Source of the DNA: Bacteroides sp. UBA1317
Lineage (GTDB): Bacteria > Bacteroidota > Bacteroidia > Bacteroidales > Bacteroidaceae
Direction of reading: 5' to 3'
Length of the DNA: 27,822 nucleotides
NCBI GenBank assembly: GCA_002307035.1
Contig: DBTL01000146.1
Location: 1 to 27,822 of the forward strand
The notes under the pieces are model-generated. The model was not told the DNA's origin, did not search any database, and was given only the letters and a program-made list of their open reading frames with translations. This document shows positions 6,821-15,806 of the stretch, in pieces (position 1 is the stretch's first letter; every line of letters begins with the position of its first letter). Made by a program: the position numbers and the translations under genes.

Positions 6821-7585
6821 ATGAAAATTAAAACTTTAGCATGGACTCTGTTCGTCCTATTTTCAACTTTTAGCTGGATATCGTGTGACAAAGACACCGA
6901 AGAACCCTTGTCTTTATACGATGTAGAGAATAATTCACTTGAACTGTATTATGGAGCAAAAGGTGGTGTTACCATTGTAGGCGGAGATGACTTATAGTAA
7001 CTATGTCTTATTTGAGGCATTAAATGTAGGTGATGCTACTGTTACGATTACCGATCAATCGGGGCACTCTTGTGTTTTGAATATACATATAGGTTATTAT
7101 TCTGAGAACATTGTTGTGGCAAAATTGGATGCAACTGTCGTGGGTGATAATATGACAGTAGCTCAACAAAAAGAATTGAAAGAAAAAGCACTTGCGACAA
7201 CTCCCGTAAAAGGGGGGGGAGTTATAAATTTGTATATACCGACAAAGTAAACTCGAGTTCGAGTGAAGAAGATTTGAATCCGCTTAAAGGTCTGGTTTAT
7301 ATTTATTCGGAGACGTATGGAAAGAAGTCGATAGAAGGAACTTTTGAGAGAAGAGCGACCTACAAAGAGGGAGGCGGACAAATTGTTTCCTATGATACAT
7401 ATACTTTGCATTATAACGGTTTGAATCGTACGTTTATTTTTATGGAGTATAAAGGGATCGCTGCCCAATCAGTTGAACATCATACTTATCAACTAGCGGA
7501 AGATCTCAAAGAACAGTATAAAACGGATTACCCGAATGTGGAAGATATATATACCTCACAGGTTATAGGTAGCATGTATCAGTAA
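6821..7585 (+). pseudogene. frameshifted surface lipoprotein of unknown function
   Basis: Three consecutive segments read as one lipoprotein in shifted frames. Segment 1 (from ATG 6821) has a signal peptide with a cysteine after SWIS and stops at 6995-6997. Segment 2 continues one base later with an Ig-like stretch EALNVGDATVTITDQSG, up to the stop at 7248-7250. Segment 3 returns to the first frame at the G8 tract (7212-7219), reading SYKFVYTDKV and on to GSMYQ. Net shifts are +1 near 6992 and -1 at the G tract. A tract of nine or six G would restore the second join. The Ig-like domain also seems short, so some sequence may be missing. I do not recognise a named family; Bacteroides carries many such lipoproteins beside polysaccharide or adhesion genes. 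Confidence 0.65.
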
Positions 7586-7635
7586 CAAATCATGCAATCG
7601 TTTTCATAGAAAAGTCGAGGCTTTTATTTGGACGT

Positions 7636-7668
7636 TTTGTTTCATTGTGCATATCATTGTTATCTTTG
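7636..7668 (+). promoter_or_regulatory. promoter of the GH97 gene
   Basis: TTTG (7636-7639), a 21-base spacer and TATCTTTG (7661-7668) fit the Bacteroides consensus. Transcription would start near 7675, giving a leader of about 20 bases and ruling out the upstream in-frame ATG at 7645. Confidence 0.7.
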
Positions 7669-7695
7669 TGCAATTATTACCAATTAAATTGTATT

Positions 7696-9858
7696 ATGAA
7701 GAATATCAAGCGATTATCTGCAAAGATGGCCTGCCTGTTACTGTCCCTACTGGTAAGCACGGCGGCAACAGCCGAGAGCATTACTTCACCCAACGGACTT
7801 CTGAAACTTAACTTTTCGCTCTCGCCGAAGGGAGAGCCTACCTATGAATTGTCTTATAAAAATAAGGTAGTGATTAAACCTTCTAAGCTTGGACTGGAGT
7901 TGAAGAATGAGCCGGGATTGATGAACGGCTTTGTGCTAACCGATGCGAAAACCTCTACTTTCGATGAAACGTGGACGCCTGTGTGGGGTGAAGTGAAGCA
8001 GATTCGTAATCACTATAACGAATTGGCTGTAACGTTGAATCAAAAGGCACGGAGCAGAGATATCGTGGTTCGCTTTCGTCTTTTCGATGAGGGATTGGGC
8101 TTCCGCTATGAATTTCCTTCGCAGAAGAATCTGAACTATTTTGTGATAAAAGAAGAGCATACACAGTTCGCTATGAATGGTGATCATACTGCATTCTGGA
8201 TTCCGGGCGATTATGATACACAAGAATATGATTATACGGAGTCTAAACTCACGGAAATTCGTGGATTGATGAAGGGTGCCATAACAGATAATGCTTCTCA
8301 GTCTCAGTTTTCTACTACCGGAGTGCAAACGGCTTTGATGATGAAGAGTGCGGATGGTCTCTATATAAATCTGCATGAGGCTGCGTTGGTAGATTATTCT
8401 TGCATGAATCTTAATTTGGATGATAAGAACCTGATCTTTGAATCATGGTTGACTCCTGATGCCAAAGGAGACAAAGGATATATGCAAACTCCCTGTCAGT
8501 CGCCTTGGCGCACAGTGATAGTGAGCGATGATGCGCGCGATATATTGGCTTCCAAACTGACATTGAACTTGAATGAACCTTGCAAGTTGGAAGATACGTC
8601 GTGGATAAAACCAGTGAAGTATATCGGTGTGTGGTGGGAGATGATTACGGGTAAAAGCTCGTGGGCTTATACGGATGATCTGCTTTCTGTTAAACTTGGT
8701 GAAACGGATTATACGAAAACGAAGCCAAACGGACGGCATGCGGCGAACAACACTAATGTGAAACGTTATATTGATTTTGCAGCTGAACATGGTTTTGATC
8801 AGGTATTAGTGGAAGGATGGAATCAAGGTTGGGAAGATTGGATCGGCCATTCTAAAGATTATGTGTTCGACTTCGTTACGCCTTATCCGGACTTCAACGT
8901 GAAGATGCTACAAAGTTATGCTAAGGATAAAGGTGTGCGCTTGATGATGCACCATGAAACTTCTTCTTCTGTTCGCAACTATGAACGCCACATGGACAAA
9001 GCTTATCAGTTTATGGTAGACAATGGATACAATGCTGTGAAGAGTGGTTATGTGGGTGATATCATTCCCCGGGGTGAGCACCATTATGGTCAGTGGTTGA
9101 ACAATCATTATCTATATGCCATTAAGAAAGCTGCCGATTATAAGATTGTGGTAAATGCGCACGAGGCTGTTCGCCCTACGGGTCTTTGTCGTACCTATCC
9201 TAACATGATTGGCAATGAATCGGCTCGTGGAACAGAATACGAAGCTTTTGGCGGTAGCAAACCGTTTCATACTACTTTGCTTCCTTTTACCCGCCTGATT
9301 GGTGGCCCGATGGATTATACTCCGGGTATATTCGATACAAAGTTGACTTTCTTGGGAGATGGCAAACATAGCTTTGTACACACTACTTTGGCTAAGCAAT
9401 TGGCACTTTACGTCACCATGTATAGTCCGCTGCAGATGGCGGCTGACTTGCCTGAAAGTTACGAACGCCATTTGGATGCTTTTCGTTTTATAAAAGATGT
9501 AGCAGTAGATTGGGATGATAGCAAGTATCTGGAAGCCGAACCGGGTGATTACATCACTGTGGCTCGTAAGGCAAAAGGAAGTAGCAGTTGGTTTGTTGGT
9601 GGCATTACCGACGAGAATCCACGTACGGCTACTGTCAAACTTGATTTTCTGGATTCGGATAAGCAATACGTAGCCACGCTTTATGCTGATGGTAAAGATG
9701 CTGACTATGATACGAATCCTACCTCTTATCAGATAAAGAAGGGTCTGGTAAATGCCAAAACGAAAATTTCGACGCAACTGGCTCGTAGCGGTGGCTTTGC
9801 TTTGAGCTTGATTGAGGCTACGGTAGCAGATAAGAAAGAAGTGAAAAAATGGAAATAA
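7696..9858 (+). CDS. GH97 alpha-glucosidase, SusB-like
   Basis: This is a secreted glycoside hydrolase family 97 enzyme that should release glucose from alpha-glucans, probably in the periplasm. Residues 1-26 are a signal peptide (hydrophobic LLLSLLVSTAATA, then ES). The 720-residue product aligns by eye with SusB of B. thetaiotaomicron. E421 in MHHETSSS, E490 in NAHEAVRPTG, E508 in IGNESARG and E514 in GTEYEAFGG all sit 18 positions below SusB E439, E508, E526 and E532, the base/acid and calcium ligands. E177 in DTQEYDY and E373 in VEGWNQGW fit E194 and E391. This is the inverting alpha-glucosidase set, not the retaining galactosidase type. One nearby change is WNEGW to WNQGW. No SusC, SusD or regulator is adjacent. 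Confidence 0.92.
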   Translation: MKNIKRLSAKMACLLLSLLVSTAATAESITSPNGLLKLNFSLSPKGEPTYELSYKNKVVIKPSKLGLELKNEPGLMNGFVLTDAKTSTFDETWTPVWGEVKQIRNHYNELAVTLNQKARSRDIVVRFRLFDEGLGFRYEFPSQKNLNYFVIKEEHTQFAMNGDHTAFWIPGDYDTQEYDYTESKLTEIRGLMKGAITDNASQSQFSTTGVQTALMMKSADGLYINLHEAALVDYSCMNLNLDDKNLIFESWLTPDAKGDKGYMQTPCQSPWRTVIVSDDARDILASKLTLNLNEPCKLEDTSWIKPVKYIGVWWEMITGKSSWAYTDDLLSVKLGETDYTKTKPNGRHAANNTNVKRYIDFAAEHGFDQVLVEGWNQGWEDWIGHSKDYVFDFVTPYPDFNVKMLQSYAKDKGVRLMMHHETSSSVRNYERHMDKAYQFMVDNGYNAVKSGYVGDIIPRGEHHYGQWLNNHYLYAIKKAADYKIVVNAHEAVRPTGLCRTYPNMIGNESARGTEYEAFGGSKPFHTTLLPFTRLIGGPMDYTPGIFDTKLTFLGDGKHSFVHTTLAKQLALYVTMYSPLQMAADLPESYERHLDAFRFIKDVAVDWDDSKYLEAEPGDYITVARKAKGSSSWFVGGITDENPRTATVKLDFLDSDKQYVATLYADGKDADYDTNPTSYQIKKGLVNAKTKISTQLARSGGFALSLIEATVADKKEVKKWK

Positions 9859-9891
9859 ACAGAGGTCGATTTTTTTAAGAGAGAATTACCT

Positions 9892-9931
9892 GCCCCCCTT
9901 TCGGATTTCTTCTGAGAGGGGCTGTTTTTAT
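9892..9931 (+). terminator. terminator after the GH97 gene
   Basis: CCCCTTTC pairs with GAGAGGGG (one G-U) around a loop of about 13 bases, followed by a T run. Confidence 0.75.
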
Positions 9932-9962
9932 TAATAAAGCTTAGATAGCACTGTTTCTCTAT

Positions 9963-10006
9963 AAAGAGCGATGGAATTCTTTTGAAGTTCATTGCTCTTT
10001 TTTTAT
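9963..10006 (+). terminator. second hairpin terminator upstream of pepT
   Basis: AAAGAGC...ATG pairs with CAT...GCTCTTT, followed by a run of T. Its right half overlaps the predicted pepT promoter, so it probably isolates pepT from transcription coming from the GH97 gene. Confidence 0.6.
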
Positions 10007-10011
10007 CTTTA
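9981..10011 (+). promoter_or_regulatory. pepT-gcvT promoter
   Basis: TTTG (9981-9984), a 19-base spacer and TATCTTTA (10004-10011) match the consensus with one mismatch in -7. The leader would be about 35-40 bases. Confidence 0.5.
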
Positions 10012-10055
10012 CCGACAATAATATACTCCAAAAATAAATCAAAAAGAAAAATAGT

Positions 10056-11282
10056 ATGATGAATCTGACAGAACGTTTTTTAAAGTACGTGAGTTTTGAT
10101 ACACAGTCTAGTGAGCTTACCAAGCTTACACCCAGTACACCCGGACAAATGATTTTTGCTAATTATCTCAAGGCGGAATTAGAATCTTTAGGTCTTGAAG
10201 AGATAACGTTGGATGAAAACGGCTACCTTTTTGCCACTCTTCCCGCAAATATAGATAAAGAAGTACCTACGATCGGATTCATAGCCCACATGGATACCAG
10301 TCCCGATATGAGTGGGAAGGATGTATCTCCCCGTATTGTAGAAAACTACGATGGTACGGATATCGTGCTTTGTGCAGAAGAGAACGTGGTGCTCTCTCCG
10401 GTTCAGTTTCCTGAATTGCTAGAGCACAAAGGAGAAGATCTGATTGTGACAAATGGGAAAACGCTACTTGGCGCTGATGATAAAGCCGGTCTCGCTGAAA
10501 TAGTTTCGGCAATGGTCTATCTGATGGAGCATCCGGAGATTAAGCATGGTAAAATCCGTATCGGTTTTAATCCTGATGAGGAGATTGGCGAAGGGGCACA
10601 CAAATTTGATGTCGAAAAGTTTGGCTGCGAATGGGCTTATACCATGGATGGCGGAGATGTTGGCGAATTGGAATTTGAGAATTTCAATGCGGCGGCTGCC
10701 AAAGTGATATTCAAAGGACGCAATGTGCATCCGGGCTATGCCAAGAATAAGATGATAAACTCCATGCTCATAGCCGGAAAGTTTATCTCGATGCTTCCAA
10801 ATAAGGAAACACCCCAAACGACTCAAGGGTACGAAGGTTTTTATCACCTCGTGGGTATGCAGGGGGATGTGGAACAAAGTACATTGAGTTACATTGTTCG
10901 CGATCATAGTCGTGAGAAGTTTGAAGGCCGTAAGAAAGAAATGGCTCAGTGGGTGGGCCAAATCAATGCGGAATTTGGTGAAGGAACGGCTACATTGGAG
11001 CTACGCGACCAATATTTTAATATGCGCGAGAAAATAGAACCAGTGATGCATATCATTGATGTGGCGTTTGCTGCCATGGAAGCAGTAGGAGTAAAGCCCA
11101 ACGTGAAACCTATTCGTGGTGGTACAGACGGTGCGCAACTTTCATTCAAAGGACTTCCTTGCCCCAATATTTTTGCCGGTGGACTGAATTTTCACGGACG
11201 TTATGAGTTTGTGCCTATTCAAAACATGGAGAAGGCAATGAAAGTAATCGTGAAAATAGCCGAATTAGTTGCTAATAAATAA
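10056..11282 (+). CDS. pepT: peptidase T (tripeptide aminopeptidase)
   Basis: This cytoplasmic dizinc M20 metallopeptidase removes the N-terminal residue from tripeptides. The 408-residue product matches the family length. H78 in IAHMDTSPDMSG and the following Asp are the first metal-binding pair, at the same number as in E. coli PepT. LLGADDKAGLAEI carries the bridging Asp. FNPDEEIGEGAHKFD carries the catalytic Glu and metal ligand, YTMDGGDVGELEFENFNA the next Asp, and NFHGRYEF near the C-terminus the last His. The start may be 10056 or the adjacent ATG at 10059; numbering against the family favours 10056. It is followed by gcvT after 16 bases, probably one transcript. Confidence 0.95.
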   Translation: MMNLTERFLKYVSFDTQSSELTKLTPSTPGQMIFANYLKAELESLGLEEITLDENGYLFATLPANIDKEVPTIGFIAHMDTSPDMSGKDVSPRIVENYDGTDIVLCAEENVVLSPVQFPELLEHKGEDLIVTNGKTLLGADDKAGLAEIVSAMVYLMEHPEIKHGKIRIGFNPDEEIGEGAHKFDVEKFGCEWAYTMDGGDVGELEFENFNAAAAKVIFKGRNVHPGYAKNKMINSMLIAGKFISMLPNKETPQTTQGYEGFYHLVGMQGDVEQSTLSYIVRDHSREKFEGRKKEMAQWVGQINAEFGEGTATLELRDQYFNMREKIEPVMHIIDVAFAAMEAVGVKPNVKPIRGGTDGAQLSFKGLPCPNIFAGGLNFHGRYEFVPIQNMEKAMKVIVKIAELVANK

Positions 11283-11298
11283 CCTAAAACTTAGAAAA

Positions 11299-12384
11299 AT
11301 GAAACAAACGCCATTTACAGAGACACATATCGCTCTCGGAGCCAAGATGCACGAGTTTGCAGGCTATAATATGCCTATTGAATATTCCGGTATTATCGAC
11401 GAACACCTTACTGTATGCAATGAGGTAGGGGTGTTCGACGTATCACACATGGGAGAATTCTGGGTAAAGGGCCCCAATGCGTTACCTTTTCTTCAGAAGA
11501 TAACATCGAACAATGTTGCCGTACTCAGTCCGGGGAAAATACAATACACTTGTTTTCCCAATGAAGAAGGCGGAATTGTGGATGATCTGCTGGTGTATCA
11601 CTACGAGGCTGAAAAATATATGTTGGTAGTGAATGCTGCTAATATTGAGAAAGATTGGGAGTGGTGCGTGTCGCATAATGCGGAAGGCGCAGTGCTTGAA
11701 AATGCTTCTGATAATATGACCCAACTTGCTGTGCAAGGCCCCAAAGCAATATTGGCTTTACAGAAACTTACGGATGTAAATTTGGCTGATATACCTTATT
11801 ACAGCTTTGCCGTGGGTGAGTTGGCTGGTGTGAAAGAGGTCATTATCTCTAATACAGGTTATACCGGAGCGGGAGGTTTTGAACTTTATTTTTATCCGGA
11901 TGTGGCTGATAAGATTTGGAAGGCTGTGTTTGAAGCTGGTGCCGAATTTGGGATAAAGCCCGTGGGACTTGGTGCGCGTGATACGCTTCGATTGGAAATG
12001 GGTTTTTGCCTTTATGGGCACGATTTGGACGATACAACTTCGCCTATCGAAGCCGGACTGGGCTGGATTACGAAATTCGTGGAGGGTAAAAACTTCACTA
12101 ATCGCATTGTACTCGAAAAACAAAAAGCTGAGGGAGTGACTCGCAAACTCGTTGGTTTTGAGATGATAGACAGAGGTATTCCCCGTCAGGATTATGAGTT
12201 GTTTGCGTCGTCAGGAGAAAAAATAGGAGTGGTTACATCCGGAACAATGTCGCCCATTCGCAAGATAGGCATCGGCATGGGGTATGTGAAACCTGAATAT
12301 GCGGCTCTTGGTACGGAGATATTTGTCGATGTACGAGGACGTAAATTGAAAGTAATGGTGGTGAAACCACCGTTTAGAAAGTAG
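11299..12384 (+). CDS. gcvT: glycine cleavage system T protein (aminomethyltransferase)
   Basis: GcvT takes the aminomethyl group from lipoylated H protein and passes the methylene to tetrahydrofolate, releasing ammonia. The 361-residue product starts MKQTPFTETHIALGAKMHEFAGYNMPIEY, here split across the conserved substrate-binding region, and continues with VFDVSHMGEFWVKGP and NTGYTGAGGFELYF, then LGARDTLRLEMGFCLYGHDL. The C-terminal barrel ends with VTSGTMSPIRKIGIGMGYV. The start at 11299 is chosen over an in-frame ATG at 11269 that overlaps pepT. The genes for the P and H proteins are not in the window. Confidence 0.95.
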   Translation: MKQTPFTETHIALGAKMHEFAGYNMPIEYSGIIDEHLTVCNEVGVFDVSHMGEFWVKGPNALPFLQKITSNNVAVLSPGKIQYTCFPNEEGGIVDDLLVYHYEAEKYMLVVNAANIEKDWEWCVSHNAEGAVLENASDNMTQLAVQGPKAILALQKLTDVNLADIPYYSFAVGELAGVKEVIISNTGYTGAGGFELYFYPDVADKIWKAVFEAGAEFGIKPVGLGARDTLRLEMGFCLYGHDLDDTTSPIEAGLGWITKFVEGKNFTNRIVLEKQKAEGVTRKLVGFEMIDRGIPRQDYELFASSGEKIGVVTSGTMSPIRKIGIGMGYVKPEYAALGTEIFVDVRGRKLKVMVVKPPFRK

Positions 12385-12402
12385 AGACCCCGTCGATAGA
12401 AT

Positions 12403-12446
12403 AAAGTTCCCGTTTGCTGCTTGATTGTGGCAAACGGGAACTTTTT
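12403..12446 (+). terminator. terminator after gcvT
   Basis: AAAGTTCCCGTTTGC (12403-12417) pairs perfectly with GCAAACGGGAACTTT (12430-12444), with a 12-base loop and a T run. Confidence 0.93.
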
Positions 12447-12500
12447 TATTGTTACAGGTATAAAGTTGCCTTTTTTCCCTTTCAATTGCTGAATTAAATG

Positions 12501-12508
12501 TAATTTTG
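12501..12508 (+). promoter_or_regulatory. promoter -7 element of the Kef-type gene
   Basis: TAATTTTG matches TAnnTTTG, 21 bases before the start codon. No clear -33 element is seen. Confidence 0.45.
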
Positions 12509-12529
12509 CAAGTATAAAAGTCTACAAAA

Positions 12530-14803
12530 ATGTCACATCTACCAACTCTGATAGCCGACCTGGCCTTGATTCTTGCTTGTGCCGGCATAATGACCCTATT
12601 ATTTAAGAAACTCAAACAACCTTTGGTGTTGGGGTACGTGATGGCCGGTTTCTTGGCCAGTCCACATATTGCTTTTACGGCTTCAGTCATGGATACGGCA
12701 AATATACAGACGTGGGCTGATATAGGAGTTGTCTTCTTACTGTTTGCTCTGGGGTTGGAATTCAGTTTTAAAAAGATCATGAGAGTGGGAGGCACTGCTG
12801 TGATAGCTGCTTGTACGATTATCTTCTGTATGATTCTGCTGGGTATTGGTGTAGGGATGTCCTTTGGCTGGGGACGAATGGACTGCTTGTTTCTGGGTGG
12901 TATGATTGCGATGTCTTCTACTACCATTATCTACAAGGCTTTTGATGATATGGGATTGGGCAAGAAGAAGTTTGCCGGATTGGTGCTTAGTATCTTGATT
13001 ATTGAGGATATATTGGCCATTGTATTGATGGTAATGCTTTCTACTTTGGCAGCCAAAAGTAACTTTGAGGGAGCTGAGATGTTTGAGAGCGTGGGTAAAC
13101 TTGTCTTCTTCTTGATTTTATGGTTTATTGTTGGTATTTACCTGATACCCCTATTCTTGAAGCGTGTGCGCAAGTTGATGAATGAAGAAACATTGCTTAT
13201 CGTTTCTTTGGCTCTTTGTTTTGGTATGGTAGTACTTGCTGCGAAAACAGGCTTTTCGGCCGCTTTTGGTGCATTCATAATGGGCTCTATACTGGCTGAA
13301 ACGGTGGAGGCAGAATCTATTAGCCGTTTGGTAAAACCTGTAAAGGATTTATTTGGTGCAATCTTTTTCGTCTCCGTAGGGATGATGGTCGATCCGAGTA
13401 TGATTGTAGAATACGCCATACCTATTTTGGTGATTACGCTGATAGTGGTTCTGGGACAGTCCTTCTTCGGAACTTTCGGAGTGCTGTTGGCCGGACAGCC
13501 GTTGAAGACGGCGATGCAATGTGGATTTAGTTTAACTCAGATTGGTGAATTTGCTTTTATCATTGCTTCACTGGGTGTCTCTTTACGTGTGACGAGCGAT
13601 TTTCTTTATCCTATCGTGGTGGCAGTATCGGTAATAACGACCTTTTTCACTCCCTATATGATTCGTTTTGCAGAACCGGCATCCAACTTTGTGGACAAGA
13701 AGTTGCCTGGCTCTTGGAAACGATTTTTGGCACGCTATTGTCGGGGAAGTGAGACTACAATGAATTATGAGAGCTTGTGGAAAAAACTACTTCTTGCTTT
13801 ATTGCGGATTACCGTTGCTTATTCCGTTCTGTGTGTAGCAGTTATAGCCTTGTCTTTGAAGTTTGTACTGCCTCTTTTTGAAGCTAATCTTCCTCATTTT
13901 TGGGCGGCAATGCTTGGATCTGTATTTATTATATTGTGTATCTCTCCTTTCTTGCGAGCTATTGTAGTGAAGAAAAACCATTCAAAAGAATTTGTCTCTT
14001 TATGGAATGATAGCCGAATAAATCGTGGTCCGCTGGTTTCTACGATCGTTTTTCGAAGTGTTGTGGCGGTGTCATTTGTGATGTTCATTATTGCTGACTT
14101 ATTTGAGGCATCCATCGGAATTGCCTTTGGTGTAGCAATATTGGTTGTAATGTCGATGGTCTACTCTCGCCGATTGAAAAGACACTCTATACTTATTGAA
14201 CGACGATTTTTCCAAAATCTGCGATATCGTGATGAACAGGCTGAATATTTGGGAGAGAAAAAACCGGCTTATGCAGGAAGGCTTTTGACTCGTGATTTAC
14301 ACTTGACGGATTTTGAAGTACCCGGAACATCTATCTGGGCGGGGCAAACGTTACTTGAACTGAATTTAGGCCGGAGGTATGATGTGCATGTAGTTTCTAT
14401 TCTTCGGGGGAAACGAAGGATTAATATTCCCGGTCCAGATGTGCAGCTTTTCCCTATGGACAAGATTCAGGTGATTGGAACAGATGAACAGTTGAACCTT
14501 CTAGGGAAAGAGATGCAGGATGTTGCATTGCTCGAAGAGGACGTGATAGAGAAGAGCGCGATGACACTGAAACAATTTGTTGTTGATGCTGATTCTGTTT
14601 TTGTGGGAGTGAAGCTCCGGAATTCGGGTATACGAGAAAAATATCGTTGCTTGATTGTGGGAATGGAAAGGGCCGGAAATACATTGATGACTCCGGATGT
14701 GAATGTGCCTTTCGAAGAGGGCGATGTGGTATGGGTAGTGGGTGAGAATGATGATGTGCACCAATTAGTAAGCCAAAAGAATGATAAAACAGATAAAAAG
14801 TAG
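12530..14803 (+). CDS. Kef-type CPA2 cation:proton antiporter with two RCK_C (TrkA-C) domains
   Basis: This is an inner-membrane monovalent cation/proton antiporter or K+ efflux protein. The 757 residues fall into three parts. Residues about 1-385 are the exchanger core with 12-13 membrane segments, including QPLVLGYVMAGFLASP, FALGLEFSFKKI, SSTTIIYKAFDDMG and ILIIEDILAIVLM with the membrane acidic residues. Residues about 415-550 are four further hydrophobic segments. Residues about 590-750 are two consecutive RCK_C-like domains (from FEVPGTSIWAGQTL and from MTLKQFVVDADSVFVG). The nucleotide-binding Rossmann domain of KefB/KefC seems to be missing. The HIT gene follows after 39 bases. The transported ion and gating ligand are not evident. 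Confidence 0.85.
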   Translation: MSHLPTLIADLALILACAGIMTLLFKKLKQPLVLGYVMAGFLASPHIAFTASVMDTANIQTWADIGVVFLLFALGLEFSFKKIMRVGGTAVIAACTIIFCMILLGIGVGMSFGWGRMDCLFLGGMIAMSSTTIIYKAFDDMGLGKKKFAGLVLSILIIEDILAIVLMVMLSTLAAKSNFEGAEMFESVGKLVFFLILWFIVGIYLIPLFLKRVRKLMNEETLLIVSLALCFGMVVLAAKTGFSAAFGAFIMGSILAETVEAESISRLVKPVKDLFGAIFFVSVGMMVDPSMIVEYAIPILVITLIVVLGQSFFGTFGVLLAGQPLKTAMQCGFSLTQIGEFAFIIASLGVSLRVTSDFLYPIVVAVSVITTFFTPYMIRFAEPASNFVDKKLPGSWKRFLARYCRGSETTMNYESLWKKLLLALLRITVAYSVLCVAVIALSLKFVLPLFEANLPHFWAAMLGSVFIILCISPFLRAIVVKKNHSKEFVSLWNDSRINRGPLVSTIVFRSVVAVSFVMFIIADLFEASIGIAFGVAILVVMSMVYSRRLKRHSILIERRFFQNLRYRDEQAEYLGEKKPAYAGRLLTRDLHLTDFEVPGTSIWAGQTLLELNLGRRYDVHVVSILRGKRRINIPGPDVQLFPMDKIQVIGTDEQLNLLGKEMQDVALLEEDVIEKSAMTLKQFVVDADSVFVGVKLRNSGIREKYRCLIVGMERAGNTLMTPDVNVPFEEGDVVWVVGENDDVHQLVSQKNDKTDKK

Positions 14804-14823
14804 CGAGAAAATCGCTACTTTTG
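14798..14823 (+). promoter_or_regulatory. hairpin overlapping a -7 element before the HIT gene
   Basis: AAGTAGCG and CGCTACTT form an 8-bp stem over the 3' end of the Kef-type gene. The right arm merges into TACTTTTG (14816-14823), a -7 match. It may be a weak terminator combined with the HIT promoter. Confidence 0.45.
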
Positions 14824-14842
14824 CCTCCATTAAATTATAAAA

Positions 14843-15277
14843 ATGAGTATTATGAAAAGTGATCCTAAAGAATGCTTGTACTGTCAAAACAATGAAACGC
14901 TGCACAATTTGATGATTGAGATAGCACAACTAAGTGTGTCTCGTGTCTTCTTATTTAAAGAACAAACTTATCGTGGGCGTTGCCTCGTGGCCTACAAAGA
15001 CCACGTGAATGACCTTTTTGAGCTCAGTGATGATGAACGTAATGCTTTCATGGCTGATGTGGCACGTGTGACTCGTGCAATGGATAAAGCTTTTCATCCG
15101 GAGAAGATAAATTATGGGGCTTATTCTGATAAACTTTCTCATCTCCACTTTCATTTGGCTCCAAAGTATGTGGATGGGCCTGATTATGGCGCTACATTCC
15201 AAATGAACCCTGCTAAGGTGTATCTGACGGATGAGGAATACCAGCAATTGATTGATGTGGTAAAGGCTAATCTTTAA
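14843..15277 (+). CDS. HIT family protein (nucleotide hydrolase/transferase)
   Basis: Members of the histidine triad superfamily cleave nucleoside phosphoramidates, dinucleoside polyphosphates or adenylated intermediates. The 144-residue cytoplasmic protein has the triad HLHFHLAPK near residue 110, with the middle histidine as the usual nucleophile. It also has a CLYCQN motif near the N-terminus that may bind a metal in some subfamilies. The start is ATG 14843; an internal ATG at 14852 is possible. The exact substrate cannot be told. Confidence 0.85.
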   Translation: MSIMKSDPKECLYCQNNETLHNLMIEIAQLSVSRVFLFKEQTYRGRCLVAYKDHVNDLFELSDDERNAFMADVARVTRAMDKAFHPEKINYGAYSDKLSHLHFHLAPKYVDGPDYGATFQMNPAKVYLTDEEYQQLIDVVKANL

Positions 15278-15375
15278 CTTTAGATAGAGGAGAGGTACTT
15301 TGCTGATAAAGCGTGCACATTTTATGTGGAAATAATAGGTTTTCTTTGTAGAATAGGCACGTTTTATCTAATTAT

Positions 15376-15804
15376 CTAATCCTTTTTATCTTCTTCGAAA
15401 TCAAAATCAAAGTCGAAATCGTCCAGAGAGTCGGGCGTGACGAAGTCTTCCAACGTTCGGCGATCTTTCTTCGTGGGGCGTCCCGTTCCACGAGCACGAT
15501 CAATAAATCCGGCGACCTTGCTCATCTCCAATAGTTCATATTGGTCCGGAGTTGTAACGTTTTCCATTACTTCGGGCACTAATTTAGCTCCAACTCGCTT
15601 TTCAATAGCTTGCAGTACTTTAAATGAATAAGTGATAGGAGGCTTTTTTACTTGAATGATATCATTGGGCTTTACCATACGTGCTGCCTTTACAAACGAT
15701 CCATTGATGGTTACTCGTCCTTTCTTGCAAGCTTCGGCCGCAATGGTACGGGTTTTGAATATGCGTACTGCCCACATCCACTTGTCTATTCTGGCTTCCG
15801 ACAT
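15376..15804 (-). CDS. S4-domain RNA-binding protein (Hsp15-like)
   Basis: The N-terminal half (residues 4-65) is an S4 domain: RIDKWMWAVRIFKTRTIAAEACKKG is here recognised in parts, with KGRVTINGSFVKAARMVKPND following. Hsp15 (HslR) binds stalled 50S subunits carrying peptidyl-tRNA. The tail is 142-residue length overall and ends in an acidic run (DDFDFDFDFEED), unlike E. coli HslR. The gene starts 2 bases after the pth stop, so the two are cotranscribed. Pairing with peptidyl-tRNA hydrolase fits a ribosome-rescue role, which is inference. Confidence 0.85.
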   Translation of the reverse strand: MSEARIDKWMWAVRIFKTRTIAAEACKKGRVTINGSFVKAARMVKPNDIIQVKKPPITYSFKVLQAIEKRVGAKLVPEVMENVTTPDQYELLEMSKVAGFIDRARGTGRPTKKDRRTLEDFVTPDSLDDFDFDFDFEEDKKD

Positions 15805-15806
15805 GA

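Noticed and set aside
15278..15375. Possible terminator GCGTGC/GCACGT between the HIT and S4 genes
   Set aside because: The arms are short with a loop of about 40 bases, too weak to call.
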